Positions 8,300 to 18,252 of a DNA stretch of 64,000 bases are shown in pieces; within the stretch, counting starts at the first letter, position 1; every line of letters starts with the position of its first letter. The notes beneath the pieces were generated by a model. It made no database searches, had not been told where the DNA came from, and saw only the letters and a program-made list of their open reading frames with translations. This stretch comes from Marisediminitalea lipolytica. GTDB taxonomy: Bacteria > Pseudomonadota > Gammaproteobacteria > Enterobacterales > Alteromonadaceae. The stretch covers positions 62,001 to 126,000 of the forward strand of contig NZ_MJIC01000004.1 of the NCBI RefSeq assembly GCF_001758465.1, in the 5' to 3' direction. A program made the translations under genes and the position numbers.

Positions 8300-9811
8300 T
8301 TACAGGCGAACACAGCGGGCTATCACCTGAGCATCACCATCTTCATCGAGTTGCTCAAGTTTGACATCAAATTTCCACAACCGGTGTAAATGGCGCATCA
8401 CTTCGTCTTTGCTGTCGGCTAAAGGAATACCATTTTGGGGTACATAGCGCAGGGTTAACGAGCGATCGCCCCTGACATCCACGTTGTACACCTGAATATT
8501 CGGCTCAAGATTACTCAGGTTGTACTGCGCAGAGAGCTTTTCTCTGATTGCATGGTAGCCACGCTCATCATGGATAGCCGATACACTCACATAGGGTTTA
8601 TCTGAGTCATCCTCTACCGAGAAAAATTTGAAGTCCCGCATGACTTTAGGCGACAAAAACTGACTGATAAAGCTTTCATCCTTAAAATTATGCATGGCAA
8701 AGTGTACGGTTTCAAGCCAGTCTTTACCGGCAATATCCGGAAACCAGTAGCGGTCTTCTTCCGTCGGCTCCTGGCAAATACGCTTAATATCCATAAACAT
8801 ATTAAAGCCCAGCGCATAAGGATTAATACCGCTGTAGTAAGGACTGTTGTAGTCTGGCTGAGTCACCACGCTGGTGTGGCTGTGTAAAAATTCCAGCATA
8901 AAGCGGTCGGTCACCAGGCCTTCATCGTAGAGACGATTCAGAATGTGGTAGTGCCAGAAACATGCCCAGCCTTCGTTCATTACCTGGGTTTGTTTTTGCG
9001 GGTAAAAGTACTGCGATACCTTACGTACAATACGCACAATTTCCCGTTGCCAGGGTTCCAGTAGCGGCGCATTTTTCTCAATAAAATAGAGCAGGTTTTC
9101 CTGCGGCTCGGCAGGAAAGCGGGCCGCCGTTGGCTGGTCTTTTTCCTTGCTGTCGGGCAGGGTACGCCACAGTTCATTGACCTGAGACTGTAAATATTTG
9201 GCGCGCTGTTTCTGGCGGCTCTTTTCTTCTTGCAACGAGAGCTTTTGCGGACGTTTGTAACGGTCTACGCCAAAATTCATCAACGCATGGCAGGAGTCCA
9301 GCGTTTGCTCAACTTCTTCGTAGCCATATTTTTGCTCGCACTTGGCAATGTAGTTTTTGGCGAACACCAGATAATCGATAATTGAGCTGGCATCGGTCCA
9401 GGTTTGAAACAGGTAGTTGCCTTTAAAGAATGAATTATGCCCGTAACAGGCATGGGCCATAACCAGCGCTTGCATGGTGATGGTGTTTTCTTCCATCAGG
9501 TAAGCGATACAGGGGTTAGAATTGATGACGATTTCGTACGCCAGGCCCATCTGGCCACGGCGGTACTGCTGCTCGTTCTGAATAAACTTTTTACCAAACG
9601 ACCAGTGTGTATAGTTTATTGGCATGCCGATGCTGGCGTAGGCATCCATCATCTGTTCGGCCGTAATTATTTCAATCTGGTTGGGGTAAATGTCGATTTT
9701 AAAGTCTTTGGCAATACGATCTATTTCAGCCTCGTATTGCGAGAGCATGTCGAAGGTCCAGTCTGGTCCGTCGCTTAACGTTTTTTTCGCTTCTGCTAAT
9801 TCAGCCGTCAT
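8300..9811 (-). CDS. ycgB: SpoVR family protein
   Basis: A 503-residue SpoVR-family protein, the expected full length. It has the conserved core HWSFGKKF, the histidine- and cysteine-rich HACYGHNSFF near residue 118, and MNEGWACFWHYHI near residue 278. The biochemical activity of SpoVR proteins is not established; in gammaproteobacteria they are co-encoded with YeaG and YeaH and linked to stationary-phase and stress responses. Its ATG overlaps the stop of yeaH (TAATG) behind a strong GGAGG, so it is translationally coupled as the third gene of yeaG-yeaH-ycgB. Confidence 0.95.
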   Translation of the reverse strand: MTAELAEAKKTLSDGPDWTFDMLSQYEAEIDRIAKDFKIDIYPNQIEIITAEQMMDAYASIGMPINYTHWSFGKKFIQNEQQYRRGQMGLAYEIVINSNPCIAYLMEENTITMQALVMAHACYGHNSFFKGNYLFQTWTDASSIIDYLVFAKNYIAKCEQKYGYEEVEQTLDSCHALMNFGVDRYKRPQKLSLQEEKSRQKQRAKYLQSQVNELWRTLPDSKEKDQPTAARFPAEPQENLLYFIEKNAPLLEPWQREIVRIVRKVSQYFYPQKQTQVMNEGWACFWHYHILNRLYDEGLVTDRFMLEFLHSHTSVVTQPDYNSPYYSGINPYALGFNMFMDIKRICQEPTEEDRYWFPDIAGKDWLETVHFAMHNFKDESFISQFLSPKVMRDFKFFSVEDDSDKPYVSVSAIHDERGYHAIREKLSAQYNLSNLEPNIQVYNVDVRGDRSLTLRYVPQNGIPLADSKDEVMRHLHRLWKFDVKLEQLDEDGDAQVIARCVRL

Positions 9812-11094
9812 TAGCCACCTCCGCTGGTTTCACTGGTTTTTTCAAACAGTTCACGGAATACAGGATAGATATCGCTGACCGAGATAATGTGTTTGCAAAC
9901 AAAGTTATTACAGGCTTCCTCCACACTTTGATATTCGCGCCACAGGCTTTGATGCTGGCGTTCAGTAATTTCTATGTAGGCAAAATAACGGGTCACGGGC
10001 AGTAATTTCTTAATCAGAATTTCGCGACAGTGAGGTGAATCGTCCGCCCAGTTATCACCGTCTGAGGCCTGCGCGGCATAGATATTCCAGTCACTGTCCT
10101 GATAGCGCTCGCGGATAATCTCATCCATTAGCTTTAGGGCACTGGAAACAATGGTGCCGCCGGTTTCCTGAGAATAGAAAAACTCCTGTTCGTCGACTTC
10201 TTTAGCCTGGGTATGGTGACGAATGTACACCACCTCGACGTTTTTATAGGTCCGGCTTAAAAACAGGTAAAGCAGAATATAAAAACGTTTTGCCATGTCT
10301 TTGGTAGCCTGGTCCATTGAGCCGGAGACGTCCATTAAGCAGAACATCACCGCCTTACTGGTGGGTACCGGTTTTTTGGCATAGTTTTTAAAGCGCAAAT
10401 CAAAGGTGTCGATAAACGGCACTCCGGCGATTTTTGCTTTTAACTGCGCGATGGTTTTTTCCAGTTCAATAATCGCTACGGTATTGTCGTGCTTATCGGC
10501 TTTTAAGGCTTCCAGCTCTTCTTCGGCTTCACGCAGCTTGCGGCGATCCGCGGCGGTCAGCGCAACCCGACGAGCCATAGACCCTTTTAGCGAACGGACG
10601 ATATCCAGATTGGTCGGCACGCCATCGGTTTGAAAGCCCGCGCGATAGGTTTCGTACTGAACCACCTGGTCGAACTGACTGTTTTTTAAATTAGGCAGGG
10701 CCAAATCTTCAAACAGTAAATCCAGGTATTCGTCTTTAGAAATTGAAAAGGTAAAGTCATCTTCACCTTCGCCGCTATTACCGGCATCGCCCTGACCCGA
10801 GCCCTGACCGCCCTGAGGCGGCGGCCGGTCAATGCGATCACCTGCGGTAAACTGGTCGTTGCCCGGATGAACAACGGTGCGTTTACCGCCTTTGCCGGTA
10901 TGAAATAACGGTTCGGAAATGTCTTGTTTAGGAATGCTGATATGTTCGCCAGACTCGACGTCGGTCACCGAACGTTGACCGACGGCGTCTGACACAGCGC
11001 GTTTAATTTGTTGCTTGTATCGTTTTAAAAACCGTTGACGGTTAAGGGTGCTTTTCCCTTTGCTATTTAACCGGCGGTCTATGAAATGTGCCAT
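9811..11094 (-). CDS. yeaH: YeaH/YhbH family VWA-domain protein
   Basis: A 427-residue UPF0229 protein. It has a basic N-terminal region, a low-complexity Gly/Gln stretch ([20 protein letters not shown], around residues 92-111), a charged coiled-coil-like segment near residues 180-215, and a C-terminal von Willebrand A-type domain with the metal-site motif DVSGSM near residue 258. It lies between yeaG and the SpoVR gene, starting 26 bases after the yeaG stop. The fixed trio and family knowledge suggest that it acts with the YeaG kinase in nutrient and stress adaptation; the molecular target is unknown. Confidence 0.95.
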   Translation of the reverse strand: MAHFIDRRLNSKGKSTLNRQRFLKRYKQQIKRAVSDAVGQRSVTDVESGEHISIPKQDISEPLFHTGKGGKRTVVHPGNDQFTAGDRIDRPPPQGGQGSGQGDAGNSGEGEDDFTFSISKDEYLDLLFEDLALPNLKNSQFDQVVQYETYRAGFQTDGVPTNLDIVRSLKGSMARRVALTAADRRKLREAEEELEALKADKHDNTVAIIELEKTIAQLKAKIAGVPFIDTFDLRFKNYAKKPVPTSKAVMFCLMDVSGSMDQATKDMAKRFYILLYLFLSRTYKNVEVVYIRHHTQAKEVDEQEFFYSQETGGTIVSSALKLMDEIIRERYQDSDWNIYAAQASDGDNWADDSPHCREILIKKLLPVTRYFAYIEITERQHQSLWREYQSVEEACNNFVCKHIISVSDIYPVFRELFEKTSETSGGG

Positions 11095-11120
11095 ACAACC
11101 CCTTCACGCTAACTTGCACC

Positions 11121-13043
11121 TTACGATGCTTTGCGAACACGCAGGTACCATTCGCACAGTAACCGTACTTGTTTTTGTGTATACCCTTTCTCCACCATTC
11201 GGTTCACAAAGTCGTCATGTTTCTTACGATCTTCGGCTGAGCCTTTGGTATTAAATGAGATCACTGGCAGTAAGTCTTCGGTGTTTGAGAACATTTTCTT
11301 CTCAATCACAGTGCGAAGTTTTTCGTAACTGGTCCAGTTAGGGTTTTTACCGCCATTGTTGGCGCGAGCCCGAAGCACGAAGTTAACGATTTCGTTACGG
11401 AAATCCTTAGGGTTACTGATGCCGGCTGGTTTTTCCGTTTTTTCCAGTTCGGCATTCAGTGATGCACGGTCAAACAGTTGTCCGGTTTCCGGGTCACGGT
11501 ATTCCTGATCCTGAATCCAGAAATCGGCATAGGTGACGTAGCGGTCAAACAGGTTCTGGCCATATTCAGAATAGGACTCCAGATACGCGGTTTGAATTTC
11601 CTTACCGATAAACTCCACATAGTGCGGAATCAGGAACCCTTTGAGGAATTCTTTATAACGATCGGCGGTTTCCTGCGGGAACTGCTCTCGTTCGATCTGG
11701 CGCTCCAGCACATAGAACAGGTGAACCGGGTTAGCGGCGACTTCGGCGTGATCAAAGTTAAATACCCGCGACAATATTTTAAAAGCAAAGCGGGTAGATA
11801 ATCCTTCCATGCCCTCATCGACACCCGCGTAATCGCGGTATTCCTGATAGGACTTGGCTTTCGGATCGGTATCTTTCAGGCTCTCACCGTCGTACACCCG
11901 CATTTTCGAATACAGACTGGAGTTTTCCGGCTCTTTAAGGCGGGACAGTACAATAAACTGTGCCAGACTTTTCAGTGTATCCGGGGCACAAGGCGCGCCG
12001 TGGAGTTCACTGTTTTGTAATAGCTTGTCGTAAATCCGCATTTCTTCGGAAACGCGTAAACAGTATGGCACTTTGACAATATAAACCCGGTCAAGGAATG
12101 CCTCATTGTTTTTATTGTTGCGGAAGGATTGCCACTCAGATTCGTTTGAGTGGGCCAGGATCAGACCGTCAAAGGGCAGGGCAGAAAAGCCTTCTGTCGG
12201 GTTGTAGTTACCTTCCTGGGTGGCGGTAAGCAGAGGATGCAGCACCTTAATCGGCGCTTTAAACATTTCCACAAACTCCATTAAGCCCTGGTTGGCCTTA
12301 CACAGCGAACCTGAATAGCTGTAAGCATCCGGATCGTTCTGGGCAAACTGTTCCAACCGGCGAATATCCACTTTACCCACCAGAGATGAAATATCCTGGT
12401 TGTTTTCGTCGCCGGGCTCGGTTTTGGCAATGCCCATTTGGTCAAGGATGGATGGATACACCTTCACCACTTTAAATTTGGTAATGTCACCGTTGTATTC
12501 GTGCAGGCGTTTACGCGCCCAGGGTGACATGATGGTTTTGAGATAGCGTTTTGGAATGCCGTATTCTTTTTCCAGAATATGGCCATCTTCGTTTACGTCA
12601 AATAAACAAAACGGATGGTCGTTTACCGGCGAGTCCTTAATCATGTAAATCGGCACTTTTTGCATCAGCTCTTTGAGCCTTTCTGCCAGTGATGATTTAC
12701 CACCGCCTACCGGACCTAACAGATACAAAATTTGTTTTTTCTCTTCCAGGCCCTGCGCAGCGTGGCGCAGATAAGACACGATTTGCTCGATAGCTTCTTC
12801 CATGCCGTAAAACTCATGGAATGCCGGATAGCGGGCAATAATGCGGTTGGAAAAGATTCGGCTGAGTGCCGGGTCGGTGGATGTGTCTACCATTTCAGGT
12901 TCGCCAATGGCTGCTAATAACCGTTCTGCGGAATTTGCGTAGGCCATCGGGTCGTTTTTACAGATGTCTAAGAATTCCTGAATCGTAAACTCTTCTTGCT
13001 TATGTTTTTCATAGCGCTCTTGGTAATGCTCGAAAATACCCAT
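11121..13043 (-). CDS. yeaG: PrkA-type serine protein kinase YeaG
   Basis: A 640-residue PrkA-family protein: an AAA+-like N-terminal ATPase domain with P-loop GPVGGGKSS near residue 110, followed by a C-terminal kinase-like region. Length and sequence match enterobacterial YeaG (about 640 residues). An in-frame start 42 bases further upstream exists, but the protein clearly begins MGIFEHYQERY at ATG 13043, with AGGGGT before it. It is the first gene of the yeaG-yeaH-ycgB operon. In other gammaproteobacteria this operon is induced in stationary phase and nitrogen starvation; the promoter type was not determined here. Confidence 0.95.
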   Translation of the reverse strand: MGIFEHYQERYEKHKQEEFTIQEFLDICKNDPMAYANSAERLLAAIGEPEMVDTSTDPALSRIFSNRIIARYPAFHEFYGMEEAIEQIVSYLRHAAQGLEEKKQILYLLGPVGGGKSSLAERLKELMQKVPIYMIKDSPVNDHPFCLFDVNEDGHILEKEYGIPKRYLKTIMSPWARKRLHEYNGDITKFKVVKVYPSILDQMGIAKTEPGDENNQDISSLVGKVDIRRLEQFAQNDPDAYSYSGSLCKANQGLMEFVEMFKAPIKVLHPLLTATQEGNYNPTEGFSALPFDGLILAHSNESEWQSFRNNKNNEAFLDRVYIVKVPYCLRVSEEMRIYDKLLQNSELHGAPCAPDTLKSLAQFIVLSRLKEPENSSLYSKMRVYDGESLKDTDPKAKSYQEYRDYAGVDEGMEGLSTRFAFKILSRVFNFDHAEVAANPVHLFYVLERQIEREQFPQETADRYKEFLKGFLIPHYVEFIGKEIQTAYLESYSEYGQNLFDRYVTYADFWIQDQEYRDPETGQLFDRASLNAELEKTEKPAGISNPKDFRNEIVNFVLRARANNGGKNPNWTSYEKLRTVIEKKMFSNTEDLLPVISFNTKGSAEDRKKHDDFVNRMVEKGYTQKQVRLLCEWYLRVRKAS

Positions 13044-13245
13044 AAATACCCCTGTATAAAAAACGGTCTCCCGTACTTCCAGCATAGACCTATAATTTCA
13101 GAAAACAATGGGGTAAAGCGGTTATTCGTCGTTTATTTTTGCAACAAAAATGTTAATAAAATCATGTGGCCCAAGTGAAATAAGGGCTGGCAAAGAGTGA
13201 TGAATTGCAGAAAAAAGTGAAAATAATCAGTGGGGGTAAGAAGGA

Positions 13246-13270
13246 TCGTACCCGCCATGAGCGGGTACGA
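13246..13270 (-). terminator. Hairpin downstream of sodB
   Basis: A 10-bp perfect stem (TCGTACCCGC / GCGGGTACGA) with a 5-base loop begins 8 bases beyond the sodB stop. On the sodB strand a run of six T lies before the stem, and only a mixed TCCTTCTT follows it, so it is an imperfect intrinsic terminator or an RNA-stabilising hairpin. Confidence 0.5.
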
Positions 13271-13278
13271 AAAAAGGA

Positions 13279-13863
13279 TTACGCGCCGAAGTTTGCAGCA
13301 GCGAATTCCCAGTTAACCAGGGCCCAGAAGCCGCCTAAGTACTTAGGACGCAGGTTACGGTAATCGATGTAGTAAGCGTGTTCCCACAGGTCAACAGTCA
13401 GCACTGGAGTCAGGCTGTCGTCAGTCAGTGGAGTAGCAGCATTGCTGGTGTTAACGATGTCCAGGCTACCGTCGGCAGTTTTAACCAGCCAGGTCCAGCT
13501 TGAACCAAAGTTATTTACCGCTTTATCGTTAAATGCAGCCTGGAAGTCTTCAAAAGAACCCCATTTTGCAACGATTGCGTCTGCCAGTGCGCCAGTTGGC
13601 TCACCGCCGCCATTCGGGCTCAGGCAGTTCCAGTAGAACGTGTGGTTCCATACCTGAGCAGCGTTGTTGAATACGCCACCTTCAGAAGTCTTAACGATTT
13701 CTTCCAGGCTCTTTGATTCCAGATCAGTACCTTCCACCAGACCATTCAGTTTGGTCACGTAAGTGGCGTGGTGTTTACCATAGTGGTAATCAAGTGTCTC
13801 AGCAGAAATGTGTGGCTCCAGAGCATCTTTTTCATAAGGTAACGCTGGTAGTTCAAAAGCCAT
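13279..13863 (-). CDS. sodB: Superoxide dismutase [Fe]
   Basis: A 194-residue cytoplasmic superoxide dismutase. Metal ligands by alignment to the family are H27, H74, D158 and H162 (in DLWEHAYY). Q70 in AAQVWNH and the [10 protein letters not shown] context mark the iron-type enzyme rather than the manganese type. ATG 13863 is preceded by GGAG at proper spacing; an in-frame codon 12 bases upstream is discarded. Monocistronic, followed by a hairpin. In relatives sodB is iron-dependent through Fur and a small RNA; no clear site was verified here. Confidence 0.97.
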   Translation of the reverse strand: MAFELPALPYEKDALEPHISAETLDYHYGKHHATYVTKLNGLVEGTDLESKSLEEIVKTSEGGVFNNAAQVWNHTFYWNCLSPNGGGEPTGALADAIVAKWGSFEDFQAAFNDKAVNNFGSSWTWLVKTADGSLDIVNTSNAATPLTDDSLTPVLTVDLWEHAYYIDYRNLRPKYLGGFWALVNWEFAAANFGA

Positions 13864-14339
13864 ATGAGTCTCCATTTTCTTGGTTAGTTGTACGTAGTCT
13901 GTTATCAGAATAAGTTTATTTTCTAACGGCCATTTATCCCGACCCCCTAAGATATAGGGACGGATTTGTTTAACCCAATGACAATTAGATGAAATTTTTA
14001 ATTTTTGAGTTAGTTGGCGGTGGTGGGAACCTGTTGCTTCTCAGTCACAAAACCGATAACCAATCCAAATGTTGTTGCGAATCGTAAAAAACTGACTGTA
14101 AATTGTCATACAGATTAGCCTATGCGGCAGCGAAACACCAACAACAGCTTGATATATCATAGGCGTATTTACGCTTATCGGATCACTCAGTTGCGGCATA
14201 ATCCTGTCAACGCGCAGTTAGTTGGCAAAGAGAGTGTATGTGGCAAAGAGAATAATGATACAATTGATAATTGTTAACCCTTGAAAAGGGGGTAAACTGC
14301 ATACATATATCAGCAAATGTAAAAAGTTAAGAGGCATTC
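13864..14339. other. Gene-free divergent promoter region sodB / grxD
   Basis: 476 bases without a credible ORF. The right part holds an 11-base direct repeat, TGGCAAAGAGA, at 14223-14233 and 14241-14251 (18-base period). Immediately after it comes AATAATGATACAATTGATA (14251-14269), which matches the E. coli Fur 19-mer at about 12 of 19 positions. Both elements lie upstream of grxD. Nothing else was recognised. Confidence 0.4.
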
Positions 14340-14690
14340 ATGGAAAACAACGGTGAACAAACCACTTTAGAGCGTATCAAGCAGCAGATTTCTGAAAATC
14401 CTATTTTGCTGTACATGAAAGGCTCTCCGAAATTACCAAGCTGTGGTTTTTCGGCGCAGGCTTCCCAGGCACTGATGTCCTGTGGTGAGCAATTTGCTTA
14501 TGTTGATATTTTGCAAAACCCTGATATTCGCGCAGAGCTACCAGCCTATGCTAACTGGCCAACCTTCCCGCAATTATGGGTAGACGGTGAGCTGGTAGGT
14601 GGTTGTGACATCATCCTGGAAATGTTCCAGCAGGGTGAATTACAGCCGCTGATTAAAGAAACCGCCGCGAAAAACAAGCCAGCAGAATAA
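14340..14690 (+). CDS. grxD: Monothiol glutaredoxin GrxD (Grx4 type)
   Basis: A 116-residue single-domain monothiol glutaredoxin with the active-site C35-G36-F37-S38 motif, WPTFPQLWVDGELVGGCDI for glutathione binding, and the usual Grx4 length. These proteins carry a glutathione-ligated [2Fe-2S] cluster and deliver it to acceptor proteins, often with BolA. It is monocistronic between a possible Fur-type site and a strong terminator. Fur or small-RNA control would fit, but only a partial site is seen. Confidence 0.97.
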   Translation: MENNGEQTTLERIKQQISENPILLYMKGSPKLPSCGFSAQASQALMSCGEQFAYVDILQNPDIRAELPAYANWPTFPQLWVDGELVGGCDIILEMFQQGELQPLIKETAAKNKPAE

Positions 14691-14710
14691 TTGCTGCAAA
14701 GTATGTTACA

Positions 14711-14739
14711 AGCCGGCTGCTTTCAGCCGGTTTTTTTTT
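14711..14739 (+). terminator. Intrinsic terminator of grxD
   Basis: A stem AGCCGGCT / AGCCGGTT (with G-T pairing at the base) and a 6-base loop is followed by nine T residues, 20 bases after the grxD stop. Confidence 0.9.
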
Positions 14740-15024
14740 GCCTCAGAATCAGCAATCAAACAACCTGAAATACGTCTGAAAAAGCGCAATTTTTACCCCG
14801 CCAAATACCTATAGACAAGTCACAAAACCGGATCCTCCATCACTAAAAAATATATTTCTTATTTTGTATTTTTTGTTTGTTTATTAGTTGGTTAACGACT
14901 ATAAGACAGTGGCTGCAGGCATAGGCCAATGCAGTGTTGAAGAGAAAATACACAGATAAAAAGACGGTAGGTTGCATTGCAAAAAGGTGCAGCAATACCG
15001 GTTACAAAAATCCGGGAAACCATT
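14740..15024. other. AT-rich leader upstream of the TonB receptor gene
   Basis: The stretch from the grxD stop to the receptor ATG is 334 bases, and the part beyond the terminator is AT-rich, especially 14846-14890 (TTTGTATTTTTTGTTTGTTT). It is likely to contain the receptor promoter. No confident operator or RNA element was recognised. An in-frame extension from 14977 has no homologous character and is treated as leader. Confidence 0.4.
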
Positions 15025-17604
15025 ATGAAAACAAATTTGACGAAATTATCCTCGCAGCTTCGTCTGGTGCTGGCAGCTTCAGTTGCAGCAACCAGTGTGG
15101 TTACTGCGCCAGCGTTAGCTCAGGATGATGCCGAAGCCAAATCAGTAGAAAAAATTGCCGTAGTCGGAACACGTGCAGCACCACGTTCTATTGGTGACTC
15201 TGCCGTACCAATCGATATCATTTCAGAAGAAGAGTTCACTAATCAGGGCGCTACCGACATGGTATCCATGATGCAAACCGTGGTGCCTTCGTTTAACGTA
15301 AACGACCAGCCGATCAACGATGCATCGACCCTGGTACGTCCGGCTAACTTACGCGGTATGGCGTCGGATCACACTCTGGTTTTGGTTAACGGTAAACGTC
15401 GTCACCGTTCAGCGGTTATTACCTTCCTTGGCGGTGGTCTGTCTGATGGTGCTCAGGGCCCGGATATCTCAACCATTCCATCCGCGGCGTTAAAGCAGGT
15501 TGAAGTGCTGCGCGATGGCGCAGCTGCACAATATGGTTCTGATGCCCTTGCCGGGGTAATCAACTTTGTACTGAAAGACAGTGATGAAGGCGGCATGTTT
15601 GAAGCACGCCACGGTTCTTATTACGAAGGCGACGGCGACATGCTGCAACTTAGCGGTAACATCGGTATGCCGTTGGGCGACAGTGGCTTTGCTAACTTCA
15701 CCGCTGAATACCGTACCGCAGATACGACGTCACGCAGCGTGCAACGCGACGACGCGGCTGCCTTGATTGAAGCAGGCAATACCGCAGTAGCCGATCCGGC
15801 GCAAATCTGGGGTAACCCGGAAATCAAACACGATTATAAATTATTTGCCAACCTGGGTATGGATTTAAGCGATGACTCACGCGTATACCTGTTTGGTAAC
15901 TATGCCGAGCGTGAAGTTGAAGGTGGATTCTACTATCGTAATCCGCATACCCGTGGCGGCGTAGCCGACGGCGGTGTCGATACTAATGGCACGCCATTAC
16001 TGCTGGTTGGCGACCTGGATGGCGTTGGCACCGGGGTTGAGTGTCCGCTGGTACGTATTACCGACAATAACGTACTTGATGACGCCGATTACGCTTTGAT
16101 TGCCGATAATTCAACGGCAGTTGGTGCTAACTGTTTCGCGTTTAACGAAATGTTACCGGGCGGTTTTACACCTCGCTTTGGCGGTGTGGTAGAAGACATG
16201 TCTTTGGTACTGGGTACCAGTGGTGAATTTGGTAACGAAATCGGTTACGACGTTAGCCTTAACTTTGGTCAGAACTCAGTTGATTTTGCTATCAACAATA
16301 CCATTAACCCATCGTTAGGTCCGGATACGCCTACTTCGTTTAAACCGGGTACCTACACGCAAACTGAAAAGACGCTGGATATCGATTTAACCAAGCCACT
16401 TGAAGTGGGCCTGTCTGAGCCATTATATCTGGCTGGTGGTTTCCAGTACCGTCATGAAACTTACGAAAGTGAAGCCGGCGATGCGGCCTCCTGGTCAATT
16501 GGTCCACTGGCGTCTCAGGGCTTTGGCATCGGTTCTAACGGTTTCCCAGGCTTATCTGCTCGCAGTGAAGGCGAAGCGTCTCGTCATAACATCGCGTTTT
16601 ATCTGGATGCCGAAGCTTACCTGACCGACGATTTACTGTTAACCGCTGCAGTACGTTACGAAGATTTCTCTGACTTTGGTGACACCACTAAAGGCAAAGT
16701 GTCTCTGCGTTATCAGGCAACCGAAAGCATTGCCCTGCGTAGCGCTTACAGCACAGGTTTTAAAGCGCCAACCGTGGGACAGAGCAACGTGCGTAACGTA
16801 TCAACCCTGTTTGGTCAGGACGGACGTCTGATTGACCGCGCTACACTGCCTCCGACAGATCCTATTTCAGTACAAAAAGGCGGTACGCAGTTAACGCCGG
16901 AAGAATCTGAAAGCATCAGTGTAGGTATTGTGGCTGAGTTTGACAGTGGCTTGTTCCTGACAGTGGATTACTACCATATTGAAGTGACTGACCGTATCAG
17001 CACAACCTCTGGCATTGCGTTAACTGAAGCGGATATCGCTGCACTGCTGGCGCAGGGCGTTGAAGATGCGTCCAGCTTCTCAGAAGTAAGCTACTTTACC
17101 AACGACTTCGATACCACTACCGAAGGTGTGGACATTGTGGCCAACTACTCGATGGATATGTTTGGTGGTGAAACCAAGTATGCACTGGCTTACAACTGGA
17201 CTTCCACAACCGTTGATGATGCGTCTGATAACATCTCGGCTGATCGCGTGCACATGCTGGAAGATAACCTGCCAGCAACTCGTTACAGCCTGACTGCAAA
17301 CCACACCAACGGTGACTGGCGCGTGCTGGGTCGTCTGAACTATGCGGGCAGCATCTTTGAAGATCACCTGGATTCAGGCCTGCCTATCGATAACGTGAGC
17401 TCTGAGTACACCTTTGATCTTGAGCTTGGTTATAACTTCACTGATAACATGCAATTGGTGTTAGGAGCGAAGAACCTGTTTGATGAGCGTCCTGATCGTA
17501 ACGTTATGTGGGATAACGAAGTGGCGGGTTCTAAATACCCAACCACGTCGCCTATCGGCATTAACGGCGGTTTCTACTATTTAAGAGCGCTTTATACTTT
17601 TTAA
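15025..17604 (+). CDS. TonB-dependent outer-membrane receptor, no STN domain
   Basis: An 859-residue receptor. The signal peptide ends at APALAQD. A TonB-box-like VEKIAVVGT follows, then a plug domain with LVNGKRRHRSAVITFLGGG and VEVLRDGAAAQYGSDALAGV, and a long beta-barrel ending in the outer-membrane terminal phenylalanine (LRALYTF). ATG 15025 is chosen because the signal peptide starts there; an in-frame start at 14977 only adds 16 non-signal residues. It is closely related in sequence to the receptor at 19365, with an ECF sigma/FecR pair between them. Unlike that paralogue it has no N-terminal STN domain, so it should transport but not signal. The ligand is unknown. Confidence 0.92.
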   Translation: MKTNLTKLSSQLRLVLAASVAATSVVTAPALAQDDAEAKSVEKIAVVGTRAAPRSIGDSAVPIDIISEEEFTNQGATDMVSMMQTVVPSFNVNDQPINDASTLVRPANLRGMASDHTLVLVNGKRRHRSAVITFLGGGLSDGAQGPDISTIPSAALKQVEVLRDGAAAQYGSDALAGVINFVLKDSDEGGMFEARHGSYYEGDGDMLQLSGNIGMPLGDSGFANFTAEYRTADTTSRSVQRDDAAALIEAGNTAVADPAQIWGNPEIKHDYKLFANLGMDLSDDSRVYLFGNYAEREVEGGFYYRNPHTRGGVADGGVDTNGTPLLLVGDLDGVGTGVECPLVRITDNNVLDDADYALIADNSTAVGANCFAFNEMLPGGFTPRFGGVVEDMSLVLGTSGEFGNEIGYDVSLNFGQNSVDFAINNTINPSLGPDTPTSFKPGTYTQTEKTLDIDLTKPLEVGLSEPLYLAGGFQYRHETYESEAGDAASWSIGPLASQGFGIGSNGFPGLSARSEGEASRHNIAFYLDAEAYLTDDLLLTAAVRYEDFSDFGDTTKGKVSLRYQATESIALRSAYSTGFKAPTVGQSNVRNVSTLFGQDGRLIDRATLPPTDPISVQKGGTQLTPEESESISVGIVAEFDSGLFLTVDYYHIEVTDRISTTSGIALTEADIAALLAQGVEDASSFSEVSYFTNDFDTTTEGVDIVANYSMDMFGGETKYALAYNWTSTTVDDASDNISADRVHMLEDNLPATRYSLTANHTNGDWRVLGRLNYAGSIFEDHLDSGLPIDNVSSEYTFDLELGYNFTDNMQLVLGAKNLFDERPDRNVMWDNEVAGSKYPTTSPIGINGGFYYLRALYTF

Positions 17605-17620
17605 GGTAAAATAAAGTCAT

Positions 17621-17651
17621 AGCCAGCCGGCACTGTCCGGCTGGCTGTTTT
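17621..17651 (+). terminator. Intrinsic terminator after first TonB receptor
   Basis: A 10-bp perfect stem (AGCCAGCCGG / CCGGCTGGCT) with a 6-base loop is followed by GTTTTG. It separates the first receptor gene from the sigma factor gene, so the two may be transcribed separately. Confidence 0.85.
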
Positions 17652-17697
17652 GCTAACCAATAATAAAGTATAACCCTTTGCCAGATATGCAAAATAC

Positions 17698-18240
17698 ATG
17701 AGCGGTTCATCTAAAATTGCGGCTACCTATCTGAAGTATCGCACCCGACTGATGCGGGCGGTGTCAAATATCGTGGACGACAATGACATAGAAGACATAG
17801 TACAGGATGCCTTTGTAAAAAGTTACGAAGCCGAACTGAAGCAGGATATTGAGTACGAACGCACGTATATGTTGCGTACGGTACGAAATCTTGCGCTTAA
17901 TCATGTGTCTCGCTCAGCACATAAATTAAATGACCAGGTCGAGAACATGGACCTGTTATTAGATAGCAGCCACGATGCCTCACCAGAGCATCAGACTGAA
18001 AGTAAACAACGATTTATTCACTTTTGTCAGGCAACAGAAAGTTTGTCGACAGAAGTAAAACGCGTCTTTTTGCTAAAGAAAGTGTACGATATGAGTCAGC
18101 GTGATATCGCAGAGCTGTTACAGCTTAGCGAAAGTACCGTTGAGAAACACGTCGCAAAAGGACTTATGCAGTGTGCGCAGTTTTTAGCGCGGCAACAGCA
18201 ACCCCAGCGCAGGGATGATAGCCAGTCGAATCTGGGGTAG
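17698..18240 (+). CDS. ECF RNA polymerase sigma factor, FecI-like
   Basis: A 180-residue group IV sigma factor. Region 2 includes DDNDIEDIVQDAFVKSYE (residues 27-44). Region 4 carries the helix-turn-helix QRDIAELLQLSESTVEKHVAKG near residues 137-158. The gene order sigma, FecR-type anti-sigma, STN-containing TonB receptor is the standard cell-surface signalling arrangement, in which ligand-loaded receptor activates the sigma factor through the anti-sigma. The stop lies 12 bases before the anti-sigma start. Its targets are probably the adjacent receptors; this is inferred from position. Confidence 0.93.
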   Translation: MSGSSKIAATYLKYRTRLMRAVSNIVDDNDIEDIVQDAFVKSYEAELKQDIEYERTYMLRTVRNLALNHVSRSAHKLNDQVENMDLLLDSSHDASPEHQTESKQRFIHFCQATESLSTEVKRVFLLKKVYDMSQRDIAELLQLSESTVEKHVAKGLMQCAQFLARQQQPQRRDDSQSNLG

Positions 18241-18252
18241 GTCAACAGTAGT

